Below, piece after piece: positions 18,517 through 29,368 of a stretch of DNA of 64,000 bases. The notes below the pieces were generated by a model. It was not told where the DNA came from, did not search any database, and was given only the letters and a program-made list of their open reading frames with translations. Made by a program: the position numbers and the translations under genes. This DNA comes from Polaribacter glomeratus (GTDB lineage: Bacteria > Bacteroidota > Bacteroidia > Flavobacteriales > Flavobacteriaceae). The number at the start of each line of letters is the position of its first letter. The stretch's first letter is position 1. Location: assembly GCF_002954665.1 (NCBI RefSeq), contig NZ_MSCM01000002.1, positions 468,767 to 532,766 on the forward strand, read 5' to 3'.

Positions 18517-21471
18517 TTATCTTAAGTTAAAACTTACTCTTGCAAATAAGAAACGACCACCAATACCAAATTGTTGAGATCTTCTAGACCAGTCAAAACG
18601 ACCATCACTACGGTTCGCTTCGATAGCTCTGTCTGGATATACATCTAATAAGTTATTTGCACCAACTGTTAAGGTTAAATCGCTCGTTGCCTTGTAACCA
18701 AAAGACAAATCGGTAACTACTTTAGATGAAAAATTTTGTTGATTTGCTACTGAATTTGTAGCTTCAGATACTTCACCAAAATACACATTTCTTAAGAAAA
18801 TATTAAATTTACCTGACGTTAAACTATTGGTTAAATTTACTTTAGTTCTTGGTACAGCCTCTTCTAAAAAGATTCTACTATCTTCAGGAAAATAAGTAGA
18901 TTCTTTACCTGCATCTTTTAAAAGTTGTGAAGATTTAATTTCACCTACTTGTCTAGTTTGAGAAAAAGTACCTGCTAAATCTGTTTTTAATCTTGTATTT
19001 GCACCAAAATCTGCTTTATGTGTAATTACAACATCTACTCCTTTAGATTGCGTATCAATTGCATTTGCAAAGAATCCTGCTGCAGAAGCATTTGCTTGTA
19101 CTAACAAGTTTTGTAACTCAGCATTTGCAGCATCAATTGGTTGACCTGCGTTAGGCAAACCGCTAGCAATAAGCGTAGGCGTAAACTGACCTGTATACAC
19201 TACTCTATCATTAATATTAACAACATATCCATCTACTGTAAAAGAAATGTTAGACTCTGGAAGTTTAGCTGTAAAACCTGCACTAAAACTGTTAGACGTT
19301 TCTTCTTTTAATTGAGGAATTCCTAATAATTGCGCTGCTTTACTATCGTTAGCAAACGTTCCTACTTCAACAGGAATACCGTCTTGGAAAATTGTAGAAG
19401 TTGAGTTAAAGTTTAATTGGTGTAAAGATGGTGCTCTAAAACCTGTGTTAAAAGAACCTCTAAGTCTAAAATCATCCGAAGCTTTATAAATAGCAGCTAA
19501 TTTAAAATTTAAAGTAGAACCAAAATCTGAATAGTTTTCATAACGTGTTGCAAAAGTTGCTGAGAATGCCTCCGAAAACTTAGCGTCTAAATCTATATAA
19601 CCCGCTACACTACTTCTATTTCTTGCCAATTCATTTTTTGGCCCAAATCCTGGAAACACTTGAGAACCACCTGGTCTAGATCTTCCAAAAAAGTCTTTTA
19701 ATGGTGTTTGCGTAGATAATGTAATTCTTTCGCCTGCTGCTGTATATTGCGCATAAGAAGATTCTTCACCTGCAATAATTTCATAATTTTCTAATCTGTG
19801 TTCTGCTCCAAAAGCAACCCCAAATCCATCAAAAGTGTCTTCAAAAAATTGATTTAAATCAATATTTGTTGTGTTTTGTGCAAAAGAAAAACCACCAGCA
19901 TCAAAAACAGTTGGCGATGCATTACCTTGAGATGCATTATAAGTATTACCAATTGTATAATCAAAAGCATTTTTACCATAGGTATTTGAAAAATCTATGT
20001 TCCAATCTCCTACTTTACCTTTAATACCAACAGCTAGAGATTGATCAGAAATAGTTGAGTTAATTTCTGGTAAAAAACCGTTAATATAAGCAGGCGTATA
20101 GGTTCTATCTTGGTTTGGTAATCTATAAAAACCCGCAGAATTACCATCTCTTGAACTTAAACCAGCAAAAGAGTATAATTCTGTACCTTTATCATCTAAA
20201 GGTAATTTAAAGTTTGCAAAGAAACGACCACCACGAACTTGAGATTGACCTACTCTCATATTAAAATCAGCTCTGTTTAAACCTCTTGCAGCTAACTCAG
20301 AATCTGTTACGTTATTAGATAAAGGATTGTAAAATGTAGTATTACCGTTACTGTCTTTTTTTGTTTGAGTGTGTAATTCAGCAGCTGTTAAACCATTAAT
20401 TACAGAAACATCCGAAGGTGAAAAATAATTTTGAGATAAACTTCTAACATTTGCATCTGTTAAGTTTGCAAGATTTAAACCTTGAGCATCCGCTAACCTT
20501 TCGATAGCATTGTACCCGCTAAAAATACTTCCTTCCCATTCTTTCATTCTATTATAATCTTCACGAACATCAAAATCTCCAGAAAAGTTAATAAAACCAC
20601 CTTTGTCGCCTAAAGGAATACCATAGCTTGCACTAATATTTGTAGTTGCACCATCTACACCACCTGTTTGGCTGTTAGAGTTTTTACTAAAATGTGCACC
20701 TGTAGTAACAGACATATTTAGCTCATTTACACTTTCGTTTAAAACGATGTTAATTACACCCGCAATAGCGTCAGAACCATATTGTGCTGCTGCACCATCA
20801 CGTAAAACTTCTAATCTTTTAATAGCTGCTGCTGGTATTGAGTTTAAATCTGTACCTACAGAACCTCTACCAAAAGTACCATTTACGTTTACTAAAGAAG
20901 AAGTATGTCTTCTCTTACCATTTATTAACACCAAAACTTGATCTGGCCCTAAACCTCTTAAAGAAGCAGGATCAATATGATCTGTACCATCAGAAATAGT
21001 TTGTGTATTTGAGGTAAATGAAGGAGCTACAAAATTTAAAATCTGATTTAAATTTACTTGTGGAGATGTAGCAATTAATTCCTTAATATCTACAATATCA
21101 ATTGGTACAGGAGAGTCTATTGCTGTTCTGTTTGGGTTTCTAGAACCAATAACAACAACTTCTTCTAACGCATTATCTTCACTTACAACGATTGTTACAT
21201 AACTAGTATTAGCAACCGTAACTTCTTTGGTCATAAAACCCATAGAAGAAATTACTAATTTTGCTGGTAAACTTTTTACTGTTATGGTAAATTCACCATT
21301 ATCGTCGGTAACGGTTCCGTTTGTAGTTCCTTTTACAACTACGTTCATATATGGTAAAGTACCACCTGAAGCGTCTGTTACTTTTCCTTTAATAGTTTGA
21401 GCTGCCATTACTAATGGAAGCAAAAACAAAATGGAAAACAAAAACGTTTTTAAAATGTTATTTTGTTTCAT
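18517..21471 (-). CDS. TonB-dependent receptor 1 of the paralogous cluster
   Basis: 984 residues. A signal peptide (about 1-24, ending in AQ) is followed by a CarboxypepD_reg-like domain ([12 protein letters not shown], about 25-105), a TonB-box-like [11 protein letters not shown], and a plug (about 120-235) containing [19 protein letters not shown] and [17 protein letters not shown]. The beta-barrel runs to a C-terminal FNLR. It would import an unknown ligand across the outer membrane using TonB. It lacks an STN domain, so it should not signal directly to the nearby anti-sigma factor. It is closely related to the three receptors at 22930, 26289 and 29369. Confidence 0.95.
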   Translation of the reverse strand: MKQNNILKTFLFSILFLLPLVMAAQTIKGKVTDASGGTLPYMNVVVKGTTNGTVTDDNGEFTITVKSLPAKLVISSMGFMTKEVTVANTSYVTIVVSEDNALEEVVVIGSRNPNRTAIDSPVPIDIVDIKELIATSPQVNLNQILNFVAPSFTSNTQTISDGTDHIDPASLRGLGPDQVLVLINGKRRHTSSLVNVNGTFGRGSVGTDLNSIPAAAIKRLEVLRDGAAAQYGSDAIAGVINIVLNESVNELNMSVTTGAHFSKNSNSQTGGVDGATTNISASYGIPLGDKGGFINFSGDFDVREDYNRMKEWEGSIFSGYNAIERLADAQGLNLANLTDANVRSLSQNYFSPSDVSVINGLTAAELHTQTKKDSNGNTTFYNPLSNNVTDSELAARGLNRADFNMRVGQSQVRGGRFFANFKLPLDDKGTELYSFAGLSSRDGNSAGFYRLPNQDRTYTPAYINGFLPEINSTISDQSLAVGIKGKVGDWNIDFSNTYGKNAFDYTIGNTYNASQGNASPTVFDAGGFSFAQNTTNIDLNQFFEDTFDGFGVAFGAEHRLENYEIIAGEESSYAQYTAAGERITLSTQTPLKDFFGRSRPGGSQVFPGFGPKNELARNRSSVAGYIDLDAKFSEAFSATFATRYENYSDFGSTLNFKLAAIYKASDDFRLRGSFNTGFRAPSLHQLNFNSTSTIFQDGIPVEVGTFANDSKAAQLLGIPQLKEETSNSFSAGFTAKLPESNISFTVDGYVVNINDRVVYTGQFTPTLIASGLPNAGQPIDAANAELQNLLVQANASAAGFFANAIDTQSKGVDVVITHKADFGANTRLKTDLAGTFSQTRQVGEIKSSQLLKDAGKESTYFPEDSRIFLEEAVPRTKVNLTNSLTSGKFNIFLRNVYFGEVSEATNSVANQQNFSSKVVTDLSFGYKATSDLTLTVGANNLLDVYPDRAIEANRSDGRFDWSRRSQQFGIGGRFLFARVSFNLR

Positions 21472-21567
21472 AAATTATATATTATTTGTTAATGTTAAAC
21501 AAAGATTGCTTTATTTATTAAATACAGCAAATAATATTATGAAAATATTAACATATTAATTTTGTTA

Positions 21568-22101
21568 TTATGTTTTTAATAAAACAATTCTCCAATTTTT
21601 ATCACCCGCTTTAAAATCTTTTAGGCGCACAAAACCAACGGCTTCGTGTGCATTAAGCGAGCGTTCATTTTTAATATCTATCTCTGTTATTATAGAATTA
21701 AAGGTATTTAGACAAATAACTGTTTTCATAAACTCGTACAAACCTTTAAAAACACCTTGCTTTCTATATTTTTTATGAATACAAATTTGCCCCATAACAA
21801 TGTAATTTTCGTTAGAAACTAGTTTCGAAATTTCATGAAACATTGGTTTTAAAACTTCAATATCTTCAGCAAATTCCTTAGTCATTGACAATGCAAAACC
21901 TACAACTTTATCTTCGTGTTTTGCAATGGTATGCGGACAAACATCATTCATTGCCTTTAAAATATCGAAGGTATGTTTGATCGTTACAAAACCATGTTCT
22001 TTTTTTTCTTCTTCGGATAAGTTTTCGAATAAATTATTTTTCTGAAGTTCTAAAATTTGCTCTAACTCATTATTAGATTGCGCTTTTGTGTATTGTATCA
22101 T
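21568..22101 (-). CDS. GNAT family N-acetyltransferase
   Basis: 177 residues with a single GNAT fold. Acetyl-CoA binding is supported by the region IHKKYRKQGVFKGLYEFM, equivalent to the R/Q-x-x-G-x-G/A loop, and by late motif B (ERSLNAHEAVGFVRL). The acceptor is unknown. It begins 2 bases after the stop of the methyltransferase at 22104, so they form a two-gene operon. Both are soluble and sit between two TonB receptors without an obvious functional tie. Confidence 0.85.
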   Translation of the reverse strand: MIQYTKAQSNNELEQILELQKNNLFENLSEEEKKEHGFVTIKHTFDILKAMNDVCPHTIAKHEDKVVGFALSMTKEFAEDIEVLKPMFHEISKLVSNENYIVMGQICIHKKYRKQGVFKGLYEFMKTVICLNTFNSIITEIDIKNERSLNAHEAVGFVRLKDFKAGDKNWRIVLLKT

Positions 22102-22103
22102 TA

Positions 22104-22844
22104 TTATATTTTTTTAGCAACTACAACATACGTATCAAAAGCATAACTTTTTCTGTCTATAAATGCTACCAATTTAAAGTTATTTAGGTGTAAAAATAAT
22201 TCCCACTCGTTTTTGGTAAAAGCTCTTACTTCGGATGCATCTTCTGCAATTAGTTTCGTTTGATTTGCGTTTATTTCATAATATTTTGCATCCCAAATAA
22301 ACATTAAATTTTCGGATGTATTGGTATTAAAAAAACTAATTCTTTCGTACTTTTTCTGATGAAAGGATGCCGTGTGTTTCACTTCTTTTCCGCCTTTTAT
22401 TTCTTTAAAAAATCGGTTTGCATCTATGAAATCAAAACACAATAATCCGTCTGGTTTTAAATTTTGATGAATCGATTTTAAACAGCCAGAAATGTCTTTG
22501 TTTGATAATAAATAGCTAGAAGTTCTGCCAGTAATTAAGATACTTTCCGTTTTATTTTTTAATAAAAAACTTGTCATATCACCTAAAATAAAATTATTTT
22601 CAGGATTTTTAGATTTGCAAAGCTTAATCATGTCTAAACTATAATCTAAACCGCTATACACATACTTGTTATCAATAAAAATACTTGCTAAGTTGCCAGA
22701 ACCACAACCAATTTCTAAAACTTGGTTCTTTTGATGTTGTTTTAAAATAGAACTATAAAAAGTAAACTCTTCTTTATAGTCTATAAATGTTTGATACATT
22801 TCATCATAGATTTTTTCAAATCCGTTAGAATACAAGCTCTGCAT
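22104..22844 (-). CDS. Class I SAM-dependent methyltransferase
   Basis: 246 residues from the ATG at 22842-22844 (MQSLYSNGFEKIYDEMYQ). A longer reading from 22901 is possible, but its first codons run through the terminator hairpin at 22871-22904. Motif I is VLEIGCGSGNLAS, followed by YSGLDYSLDM and NFILGDMTSF, as in small-molecule methyltransferases of the ubiE-like class. The substrate is not identifiable. It is coupled to the downstream GNAT gene. Confidence 0.88.
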   Translation of the reverse strand: MQSLYSNGFEKIYDEMYQTFIDYKEEFTFYSSILKQHQKNQVLEIGCGSGNLASIFIDNKYVYSGLDYSLDMIKLCKSKNPENNFILGDMTSFLLKNKTESILITGRTSSYLLSNKDISGCLKSIHQNLKPDGLLCFDFIDANRFFKEIKGGKEVKHTASFHQKKYERISFFNTNTSENLMFIWDAKYYEINANQTKLIAEDASEVRAFTKNEWELFLHLNNFKLVAFIDRKSYAFDTYVVVAKKI

Positions 22845-22870
22845 ATCTGTGATATTTTTAAAATAAAGAT

Positions 22871-22904
22871 AAAAAAAATGCTGCTTTAAAAAAAGCAGCA
22901 TTTT
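22871..22904 (-). terminator. Intrinsic terminator after TonB receptor 2
   Basis: AAAATGCTGCTTT and AAAGCAGCATTTT (22875-22904) form a 13-bp stem, and on the minus strand the hairpin is followed by a U run (plus-strand A at 22871-22878). It lies 26 bases past the receptor stop and just upstream of the methyltransferase start. Confidence 0.88.
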
Positions 22905-22929
22905 AATAATTCAAATAATAAATTTTTAA

Positions 22930-25773
22930 TTAGAATCTATAGTTTAAAGATAAATTAAACATTGTTCCTAATTGACTAAAGTGAGAACCATCGTATGTCA
23001 TTTGAGAATAACGTTGGTTAAAAGTAATTAAATCAGATTGAACTTTAACTTGCGCAGGATCTGCTAAAATAACGTCTCCAGCTGCATTTTCTGACTTAAA
23101 GCCCCATTCTGGTAAAACATTAAATAAATTATTAATGTTTAAAGCAAGTGTTAATTTTTCAGTTGCATTAAAATTAATTCCTAAATCTGTAACCACTTTT
23201 GGTGTAAACTCAGTTCTTAAATTAAAAATTCCGTTTGCATCTGTACTTAAACCTTGTTGAAAAAATGTAGTTTTTCCGAAATAGGTATTGTTTAAATTCA
23301 ATCCAAATTTACCAATATCATAAGTAGTTCCTAAAATCCACTTCATTTCTGGTCTAGACGTAAAGAATAATGCTTCTTGTGTTTGATTTATAACAGATTG
23401 ACCAGTTGCGGCAACAGAAGCAGGATTTTTAACCGCGCCATCTCTTGCATTTTCTATTACATAATTACCAGATAAGTTAAAGCCTAAAGTACCCTCTCCT
23501 GCTTTTAACTTGTTATATCCAATAACAACATCAATACCAGAAGTTTTTGTATCTAATGCATTTACAAAGAAACTTAAATCAGACAAACCTGCAAAAGCTG
23601 GTAAAGCTGGTGGTGTAATTTCTGTACTCAATACAATTCTATCTTTAACATTAATGCTGTAATAATCTACTGTAAAACTTAAGTTTTGGTTTACTTTACC
23701 ACCTAAACCTAATGTAAAGTTTGTAGAAGTTTCTTGTTTTAAATCAGGAATTTCTAACAATTTAGCTTGAGAAGACACATTATTTACCAAACCTCCAACT
23801 TGAATTCCTTGTCCAGGAATAAAGCTGTATTGTGCTTTTTGTGTATAAATTTGGTGTAAAGTAGGTGCTCTAAAACCGGTAGATAAAGAAGATCTTAAAG
23901 TATATTTATCGTTAATAGTGTATGCTCCACTTGCTTTCCAAACAAAAGCATTACCAAAATCAGAATAGTTTTCAGATCTAATAGTACCATCTAAAGTTAA
24001 GTTTTCAGTTGGATTCCAGTTTAAAGACGCATATCCACCAAAGTTATAACGGGTAAATTTACCAGAATTTTCTGGGCTGTTTCCTGCAAATGAATCTGCA
24101 CCACCACCGTCATAAGACGCTAATTCTCCTTCAATTACTTCAAAAATCTCATATCTAAACTCTGTACCAAAGGCAACACTTAAATTGTCTGATAAGATTT
24201 TAGAAATATCTAAATTTCCTATGTTATTATAAAATCCTGTTCCTCCTGGATCGAAAGATTGCTTAGAGTTTTCTCTGTATAATAGAGCTCCTTGAGTAAC
24301 CTCAACACCTTCACCTAAATCAATAGTTCCATTTCCATCTAAATCGTAAGCAACTGTATTCACGTTACCATCACCATTCGCATCTACCCAGGTAGAAGGA
24401 GAATACACTTTATTTCTGTTATGAGATTGGTTTACTTTATAAGTTTGAGTATTTCCACCCGTTGTAAAACTCGCATCTACATTCCAGTCATTAATTACAG
24501 ATTTAAAACCAACAGTAGCGTTGTAATCATTTAAATCTCCTTCAAAAGTTGGTACATATCCATCATAACCACCTGCAGTATTTGGGTTATCTCCAGGGAA
24601 AAAATCTGCTAAATAAGGATAATCGGTAACAGATCTCCAGTATGGAGTTCTATAATTTGCAAAAGAGTTTACTTTTTTGTTAATAAAAGCAGCGTTAAAA
24701 TATAACTTAGACTCTTCGCTTAATTCAAACTCACCATTCACTAAAAACTTAGCAGCAGCCGTTTCTGGCGAACCATTAATGTTATTTGCATCTGGATTTC
24801 TGCTTAAAAACTCTTGAACATCAGCTAAAGGAGCTCCAAAATCTGCAGCTTCACCAGCAGCACTTACTGTACCTGGTCTATTCGCTAAACTTGTTTTAGA
24901 AAAATCTACTGTATAGTTGATAAAACCTTTGTCTTCACCAATAGAAGAACCATTGTTTACAGAAACACCAAACATTTCTCCATCACCTGCAGAAGTCATA
25001 CCTGTTCTTACAGTTGCAGCACCACCATCTACATTATCTTTTAAGATAATATTAATTACACCTGCAATTGCATCAGAACCGTATTGTGCAGATGCACCGT
25101 CTCTTAATACTTGTATATCTTTAATTGCATCAATAGGAATTCCTGAAATATCAGAACCTGTTTCACCTCTACCTGGAGAAGTTTGCGTGTATAGCAATGC
25201 AGATAAATTTTTACGCTTTCCGTTTATTAAAATCAACGTTCTACTTGGTCCCATGTTTCTAATTTCATATGGATCTAATAAAGACGTTGCATCATTTACT
25301 GGTGTTTGAACCGTATTAAATGAAGGTATTTTAAATTGTAATGCTTTGTCAAAAGTAGTTTGACCTGTAGCAACTAAATCTTTTGCAGATACAATATCTA
25401 TTGGCAAAGGACTTTTAGTATTACTTCTTTGTGGTGTTCTAGAACCTGTAATAACTACTTCATTTAAAGAATTATCTTCTTGAACAACAATTGTTAAAAA
25501 AGAATTATCTGCTACTTTTACTGTTTTTGTTTTAAAACCCATAGAAGAAATAACTATTGAGGCTGGTAAACTTTTAAATGTAATAGAGAACTCTCCATTA
25601 TCATCAGAAACCATTCCGTTAGAAGTGTTTCCTTTTTCAACAATATTCATGTATGGCAATGCCCCGCCAGATGAATCTGTTATTTTTCCTTTTACTGTTT
25701 GTGCTAGCAAACCTAATGGTAGCATAAACATAAAAGCGATAGTAAATGCTTTTAAAAAATACTTTTGTTTCAT
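22930..25773 (-). CDS. TonB-dependent receptor 2 of the paralogous cluster
   Basis: 947 residues with the same order as receptor 1: signal peptide ending LLAQ, CarboxypepD_reg-like domain (TVKGKITDSSGG), TonB-box-like NEVVITGSR, plug with IRNMGPSRTLILINGKRK and [17 protein letters not shown], and a barrel ending in LNYRF. The final aromatic residue is typical of outer-membrane barrels. An internal loop holds an EF-hand-like DANGDGNVNTVAYDLDGNG, which could bind calcium. The ligand is unknown. It has its own terminator downstream and a 515-base gap upstream, so it is probably an independent unit. Confidence 0.95.
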   Translation of the reverse strand: MKQKYFLKAFTIAFMFMLPLGLLAQTVKGKITDSSGGALPYMNIVEKGNTSNGMVSDDNGEFSITFKSLPASIVISSMGFKTKTVKVADNSFLTIVVQEDNSLNEVVITGSRTPQRSNTKSPLPIDIVSAKDLVATGQTTFDKALQFKIPSFNTVQTPVNDATSLLDPYEIRNMGPSRTLILINGKRKNLSALLYTQTSPGRGETGSDISGIPIDAIKDIQVLRDGASAQYGSDAIAGVINIILKDNVDGGAATVRTGMTSAGDGEMFGVSVNNGSSIGEDKGFINYTVDFSKTSLANRPGTVSAAGEAADFGAPLADVQEFLSRNPDANNINGSPETAAAKFLVNGEFELSEESKLYFNAAFINKKVNSFANYRTPYWRSVTDYPYLADFFPGDNPNTAGGYDGYVPTFEGDLNDYNATVGFKSVINDWNVDASFTTGGNTQTYKVNQSHNRNKVYSPSTWVDANGDGNVNTVAYDLDGNGTIDLGEGVEVTQGALLYRENSKQSFDPGGTGFYNNIGNLDISKILSDNLSVAFGTEFRYEIFEVIEGELASYDGGGADSFAGNSPENSGKFTRYNFGGYASLNWNPTENLTLDGTIRSENYSDFGNAFVWKASGAYTINDKYTLRSSLSTGFRAPTLHQIYTQKAQYSFIPGQGIQVGGLVNNVSSQAKLLEIPDLKQETSTNFTLGLGGKVNQNLSFTVDYYSINVKDRIVLSTEITPPALPAFAGLSDLSFFVNALDTKTSGIDVVIGYNKLKAGEGTLGFNLSGNYVIENARDGAVKNPASVAATGQSVINQTQEALFFTSRPEMKWILGTTYDIGKFGLNLNNTYFGKTTFFQQGLSTDANGIFNLRTEFTPKVVTDLGINFNATEKLTLALNINNLFNVLPEWGFKSENAAGDVILADPAQVKVQSDLITFNQRYSQMTYDGSHFSQLGTMFNLSLNYRF

Positions 25774-26108
25774 AAATAAATTAATTAGTTAATAAAAATG
25801 TTAATTAGCTTTTGCGTTTTTATATGGCAATACAAAATAACCCGTTTATTATATAAGACAGAAAAAGAAAAAGTATACTCTTTAAAATTGATTTTTTTTT
25901 AAAGAAATTTACAAATAGGTATATAGTCGATAATAATACTGCTTTAATATTACGATTTAAGCTTTCTAATGTTGTTTACTTTATCAAGTTTATAGATCTA
26001 AAACATACTGTTTTATAGCATTTTATCAAACTAAAAATCTTTTTGTTAATACTTTATTGCTCACTTAACAAATAATTTTTGGTACCTATAAGCTTCACTT
26101 TGATTCTT

Positions 26109-26129
26109 GCAAACGAACGATACGTTTGC
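26109..26129. promoter_or_regulatory. Dyad GCAAACG-N7-CGTTTGC
   Basis: Perfect 7-bp inverted repeat, unusually GC-rich for this AT-rich spacer. It lies 336 bases upstream of receptor 2 and 160 bases past the end of receptor 3. It could be an operator or a small hairpin. It does not resemble a Fur box. Confidence 0.3.
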
Positions 26130-26190
26130 CTACAACATAAAAATTAATAGCAACTTCTTATTTTTCTAGTACACAAAAAATTAGAACATA

Positions 26191-26222
26191 AAAAAATGCC
26201 ACTCTTTCGAGTAGCATTTTTT
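26191..26222 (-). terminator. Intrinsic terminator after TonB receptor 3
   Basis: AAAAAATGC-C-ACTC and GAGT-A-GCATTTTTT pair with a single C/A mismatch around a TTTC loop. On the minus strand it ends in a U run. The receptor stop is at 26289. Confidence 0.8.
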
Positions 26223-26288
26223 ATTAATCTTAATAAACCAATTATAATTGTAACGGCTTAAAACTTCGCGCTGTTTTAAATCTAGATT

Positions 26289-28988
26289 TTAGAACGTGAA
26301 CGCTAATTTTGTAAATATTCTTGTTCCATCTATACCAAATTGAGTTGTTTGCCAAGGGTATTTAAACCTACCTACAAAATCTAAATTTCTATCATTTGGC
26401 ACACCACCAGTACTACTATATGCATCTGCAAAAGTATCTGGATACACATTAAATAAATTATTAACACCTACAGAAATATTTACTTTGTCTGTTAAGTTAT
26501 AAGCAACGTTTACATCAGTTAAGGTTTTACCTCCAAAAGTTGCATCGTTAGAAGCATCGGAAGCATGTCTATATGTTACCTCTCCATAGTTCATAAAAGA
26601 GATCCCTGCCGTTAACTCATTAATTTTATAATTTGCAGAAGCAATAATTTTTTGTCTTGGTCTCCAAGACTCTACTCTAGAAATATCTTCTCTAGAAAAA
26701 ATTGCATCTTGTAAATTATTATCCTTTATAAATTTAGGGAAATTAAACCCAGTTACTTCTGTCTTATTAAAATTAGCAGCAATACTACCACTTAAGATAC
26801 CAGAACCTAGTTTAACATTATCATAACTAAATACAAGGTCAATACCTTTTGTTCTGGTATCAATTGCATTTAAGAAAAACCCTGCTGCGCCAACATTAAC
26901 AGCACTTAAGGTTTGATCAATAGGACTTGAAGGATTTCCAGTTGGTGTTACTTGACCAGAAAGTGCAATTCTATCATTAACATCTATCTGATAAACATCT
27001 AGTGTAAAACCAAGCTTTCTAGTAATACGATAAGAAATACCTGCACCAATACTATTAGACGTTTCTGGTTTTAATTCAGGAATACCCAATGCTCTAAGCG
27101 CTGGATCCGAATTGTTAAGTATTCCGTTTTGTTGAATTCCGTTTGCTGTTAAAGTAGTTGTTATTGCTGTATAAAACATTTGATGCAAAGACGGTGCTCT
27201 AAAACCACTACTTACAGATCCTCTTACGGCTAGTTTATCATTATCTGTTTTCCATCTAGAATTTAGTTTCCAACTTACGTTGGATCCAAAATCTGAATAA
27301 TTTTCAAAACGCAACGCTCCTCCAACTAAGAAAGCCTCCGAAAGATCTGCACTTATATCTGTGTAAATTCCTATATTACTTCTATAATCATCAGATGCAT
27401 TCTCTGGTTTAAAACCTCCAAAAGATTCAGAACCTGTTCTATCAGCTATATTTGGAGTAGCATCATTGTAAGAAGCCAATTCTCCTTCTTCAGTTACAAA
27501 ACGTTCTGTTCTATGTTCTGCTCCAAAAGCTACAGAAATAGATCTATCGTCATCTCCTTCAAAAGTTCTAACAACATCTAAGTTATTAACTACATGACTA
27601 AACTGATGTGCACCGTTATAAAAATCAGACGGACTACTTGCCCCATAAGATTGATTAAAAGAATTTGTTATATAATAATCGATTCTATTCTTACCTGTTG
27701 TAGAACTCAAATCAAAATTCCAGCCATTATAAACTGTTTTTATACCTATTGCTAAGGTATTATCTAAAATTTGAGGAGACATTTCTGCTAAGAAAAAATC
27801 TTGTCCAGGATATATCTGTTCAAAACCAGTTACCCAATAAGGAACTCTTGCAAACTGAGGTGCAGAACCGCTTCTATTTGTTAATGTACCAAAAGAATAT
27901 ACTTCTGTTTCTGTTTCTTCGTCTAATGTGTACCCCATATTATATGAGAAATTGGTAATTGTCATATCTGGCGTACCAACTTGAAAACCAGCACTTGGGT
28001 TTTTATCCAAAAAAGCAGTTAAATCGGCTGTATTAAAGTCTGTTGCATCTGTAACTCCCCAATATCCTGCTTCATCCTCTACACTCGTAACCGTTCCTGC
28101 ACGTTGTGTACGTTTTGCATCAAAATAATTAAAAGTAAAATTTGCATAACCTTTATCTCTAATATTAACTCCAAAACCTGTTTCTAGTTGATATTGTTCT
28201 CCATCACCTTCGCTAGTTACACTATAACTTGTATTTACAAATGGATCCATTGATTTTTTTAGGACTAAATTGATAACACCAGCAACGGCATCTGAACCAT
28301 ATTGAGCAGCTGCGCCATCTCTTAAAATCTCAACGCGCTCTAATGCTGCAGAAGGAACAGATTTCATATCTACACCAACTTCACCACGACCAGGAGTTAC
28401 ATAACTATACACTAATGCACTTGCATTCTTTCTTTTTCCGTTTACCAAAACAAGTGTTCTACTTGGAAATAAACCTCTAAGATCTGCAGGACTAAAATGA
28501 GCCCCTGCATCAGACACAGGTTGCTGCGTAGAATTATAAGAAGGTACTTTAAACATTAATTGTTGATCTAAAACTCCTTGACCTGTTTGTGTTAATTCAG
28601 ATATTTTAATATTGTCAATTGGTACTGGAGAATCGAACGCAGTTCTTGGTTTCCCTCTACTACCAACTAAAACAATTTCATTTAACGCGTTGTCTTCTTG
28701 AACAACAATTGTTAAATAATCACTATTGGTTACTTTTATCGATTTTGTTGCAAAACCCATTGAAGAAACAGTAATTGTAGTTGGTAAACTTTTAACTGTA
28801 ATAGAGAATTCTCCGTTATCATCTGTAACCGTTCCATTTGTAGTTCCTTTTACAACTACATTCATATAAGGCAGAGTACCACCAGACGAATCTGTAATTT
28901 TACCTTTAATTGTTTGCGCTATAAACCCAAGAGGCAATAAAAAAATAAAAGCCCCGGTACATAGTTTTAATAAATATTTTTGTTTCAT
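26289..28988 (-). CDS. TonB-dependent receptor 3 of the paralogous cluster
   Basis: 899 residues: signal peptide ending FIAQ, CarboxypepD_reg-like domain nearly identical to that of receptor 1 ([17 protein letters not shown]), TonB-box-like NEIVLVGSRG, plug with LRGLFPSRTLVLVNGKRK and [17 protein letters not shown], and a barrel ending KLAFTF. The shared N-terminus points to recent tandem duplication or gene conversion with receptor 1. It is the shortest of the four. It lies downstream of the STN-type receptor on the same strand but after a 380-base gap. Confidence 0.95.
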   Translation of the reverse strand: MKQKYLLKLCTGAFIFLLPLGFIAQTIKGKITDSSGGTLPYMNVVVKGTTNGTVTDDNGEFSITVKSLPTTITVSSMGFATKSIKVTNSDYLTIVVQEDNALNEIVLVGSRGKPRTAFDSPVPIDNIKISELTQTGQGVLDQQLMFKVPSYNSTQQPVSDAGAHFSPADLRGLFPSRTLVLVNGKRKNASALVYSYVTPGRGEVGVDMKSVPSAALERVEILRDGAAAQYGSDAVAGVINLVLKKSMDPFVNTSYSVTSEGDGEQYQLETGFGVNIRDKGYANFTFNYFDAKRTQRAGTVTSVEDEAGYWGVTDATDFNTADLTAFLDKNPSAGFQVGTPDMTITNFSYNMGYTLDEETETEVYSFGTLTNRSGSAPQFARVPYWVTGFEQIYPGQDFFLAEMSPQILDNTLAIGIKTVYNGWNFDLSSTTGKNRIDYYITNSFNQSYGASSPSDFYNGAHQFSHVVNNLDVVRTFEGDDDRSISVAFGAEHRTERFVTEEGELASYNDATPNIADRTGSESFGGFKPENASDDYRSNIGIYTDISADLSEAFLVGGALRFENYSDFGSNVSWKLNSRWKTDNDKLAVRGSVSSGFRAPSLHQMFYTAITTTLTANGIQQNGILNNSDPALRALGIPELKPETSNSIGAGISYRITRKLGFTLDVYQIDVNDRIALSGQVTPTGNPSSPIDQTLSAVNVGAAGFFLNAIDTRTKGIDLVFSYDNVKLGSGILSGSIAANFNKTEVTGFNFPKFIKDNNLQDAIFSREDISRVESWRPRQKIIASANYKINELTAGISFMNYGEVTYRHASDASNDATFGGKTLTDVNVAYNLTDKVNISVGVNNLFNVYPDTFADAYSSTGGVPNDRNLDFVGRFKYPWQTTQFGIDGTRIFTKLAFTF

Positions 28989-29368
28989 AAATAAATAAAT
29001 TTTTGGTTAATTAATATGCATAGTTGGTCATTGCTTTAATGAACTATCTCGAGGTAGGGATATAGGGATGCATTAGTGTCAAGGAGAAAAAAACTTTATT
29101 TTTAGTTTGATAAAAACCAACTGTTTTCAAATTTCTTTCTTGACTGGTGAGGCAGAACGTCTAGGAGTTATAGCTATTAAAAAGCATACAACCATTTGCA
29201 AGATAGACAATAAAATGAAAAACAGGCCCTTAAAAATTTACTTATTTTTTTTGAAAAAATTATGAGAAAAATATTTACGCTCTTAACCAACTACCTAGCG
29301 GGAGTTTTCGATATAAGTTCTATTTTAAACAAAAGCATTTGTACATGGCCTCTAAGAAATCTTATCGA
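28989..29368. other. Intergenic region between TonB receptors 3 and 4
   Basis: 380 bases with no convincing gene. A partly palindromic CTATCTCGAGGTAG at 29044-29057 lies about 55 bases before the receptor 3 start and could be an operator. A 36-codon plus-strand frame at 29262-29372 is judged spurious. Confidence 0.6.

Larger units (their letters stand above)
25774..26288. other. Intergenic region between TonB receptors 2 and 3
   Basis: No plausible gene in 515 bases. It should hold the promoter of receptor 2 near 25774-25900, a perfect 7-bp dyad at 26109-26129, and the terminator of receptor 3 at 26191-26222. No clean Bacteroidetes -33/-7 pair could be picked. Confidence 0.7.
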
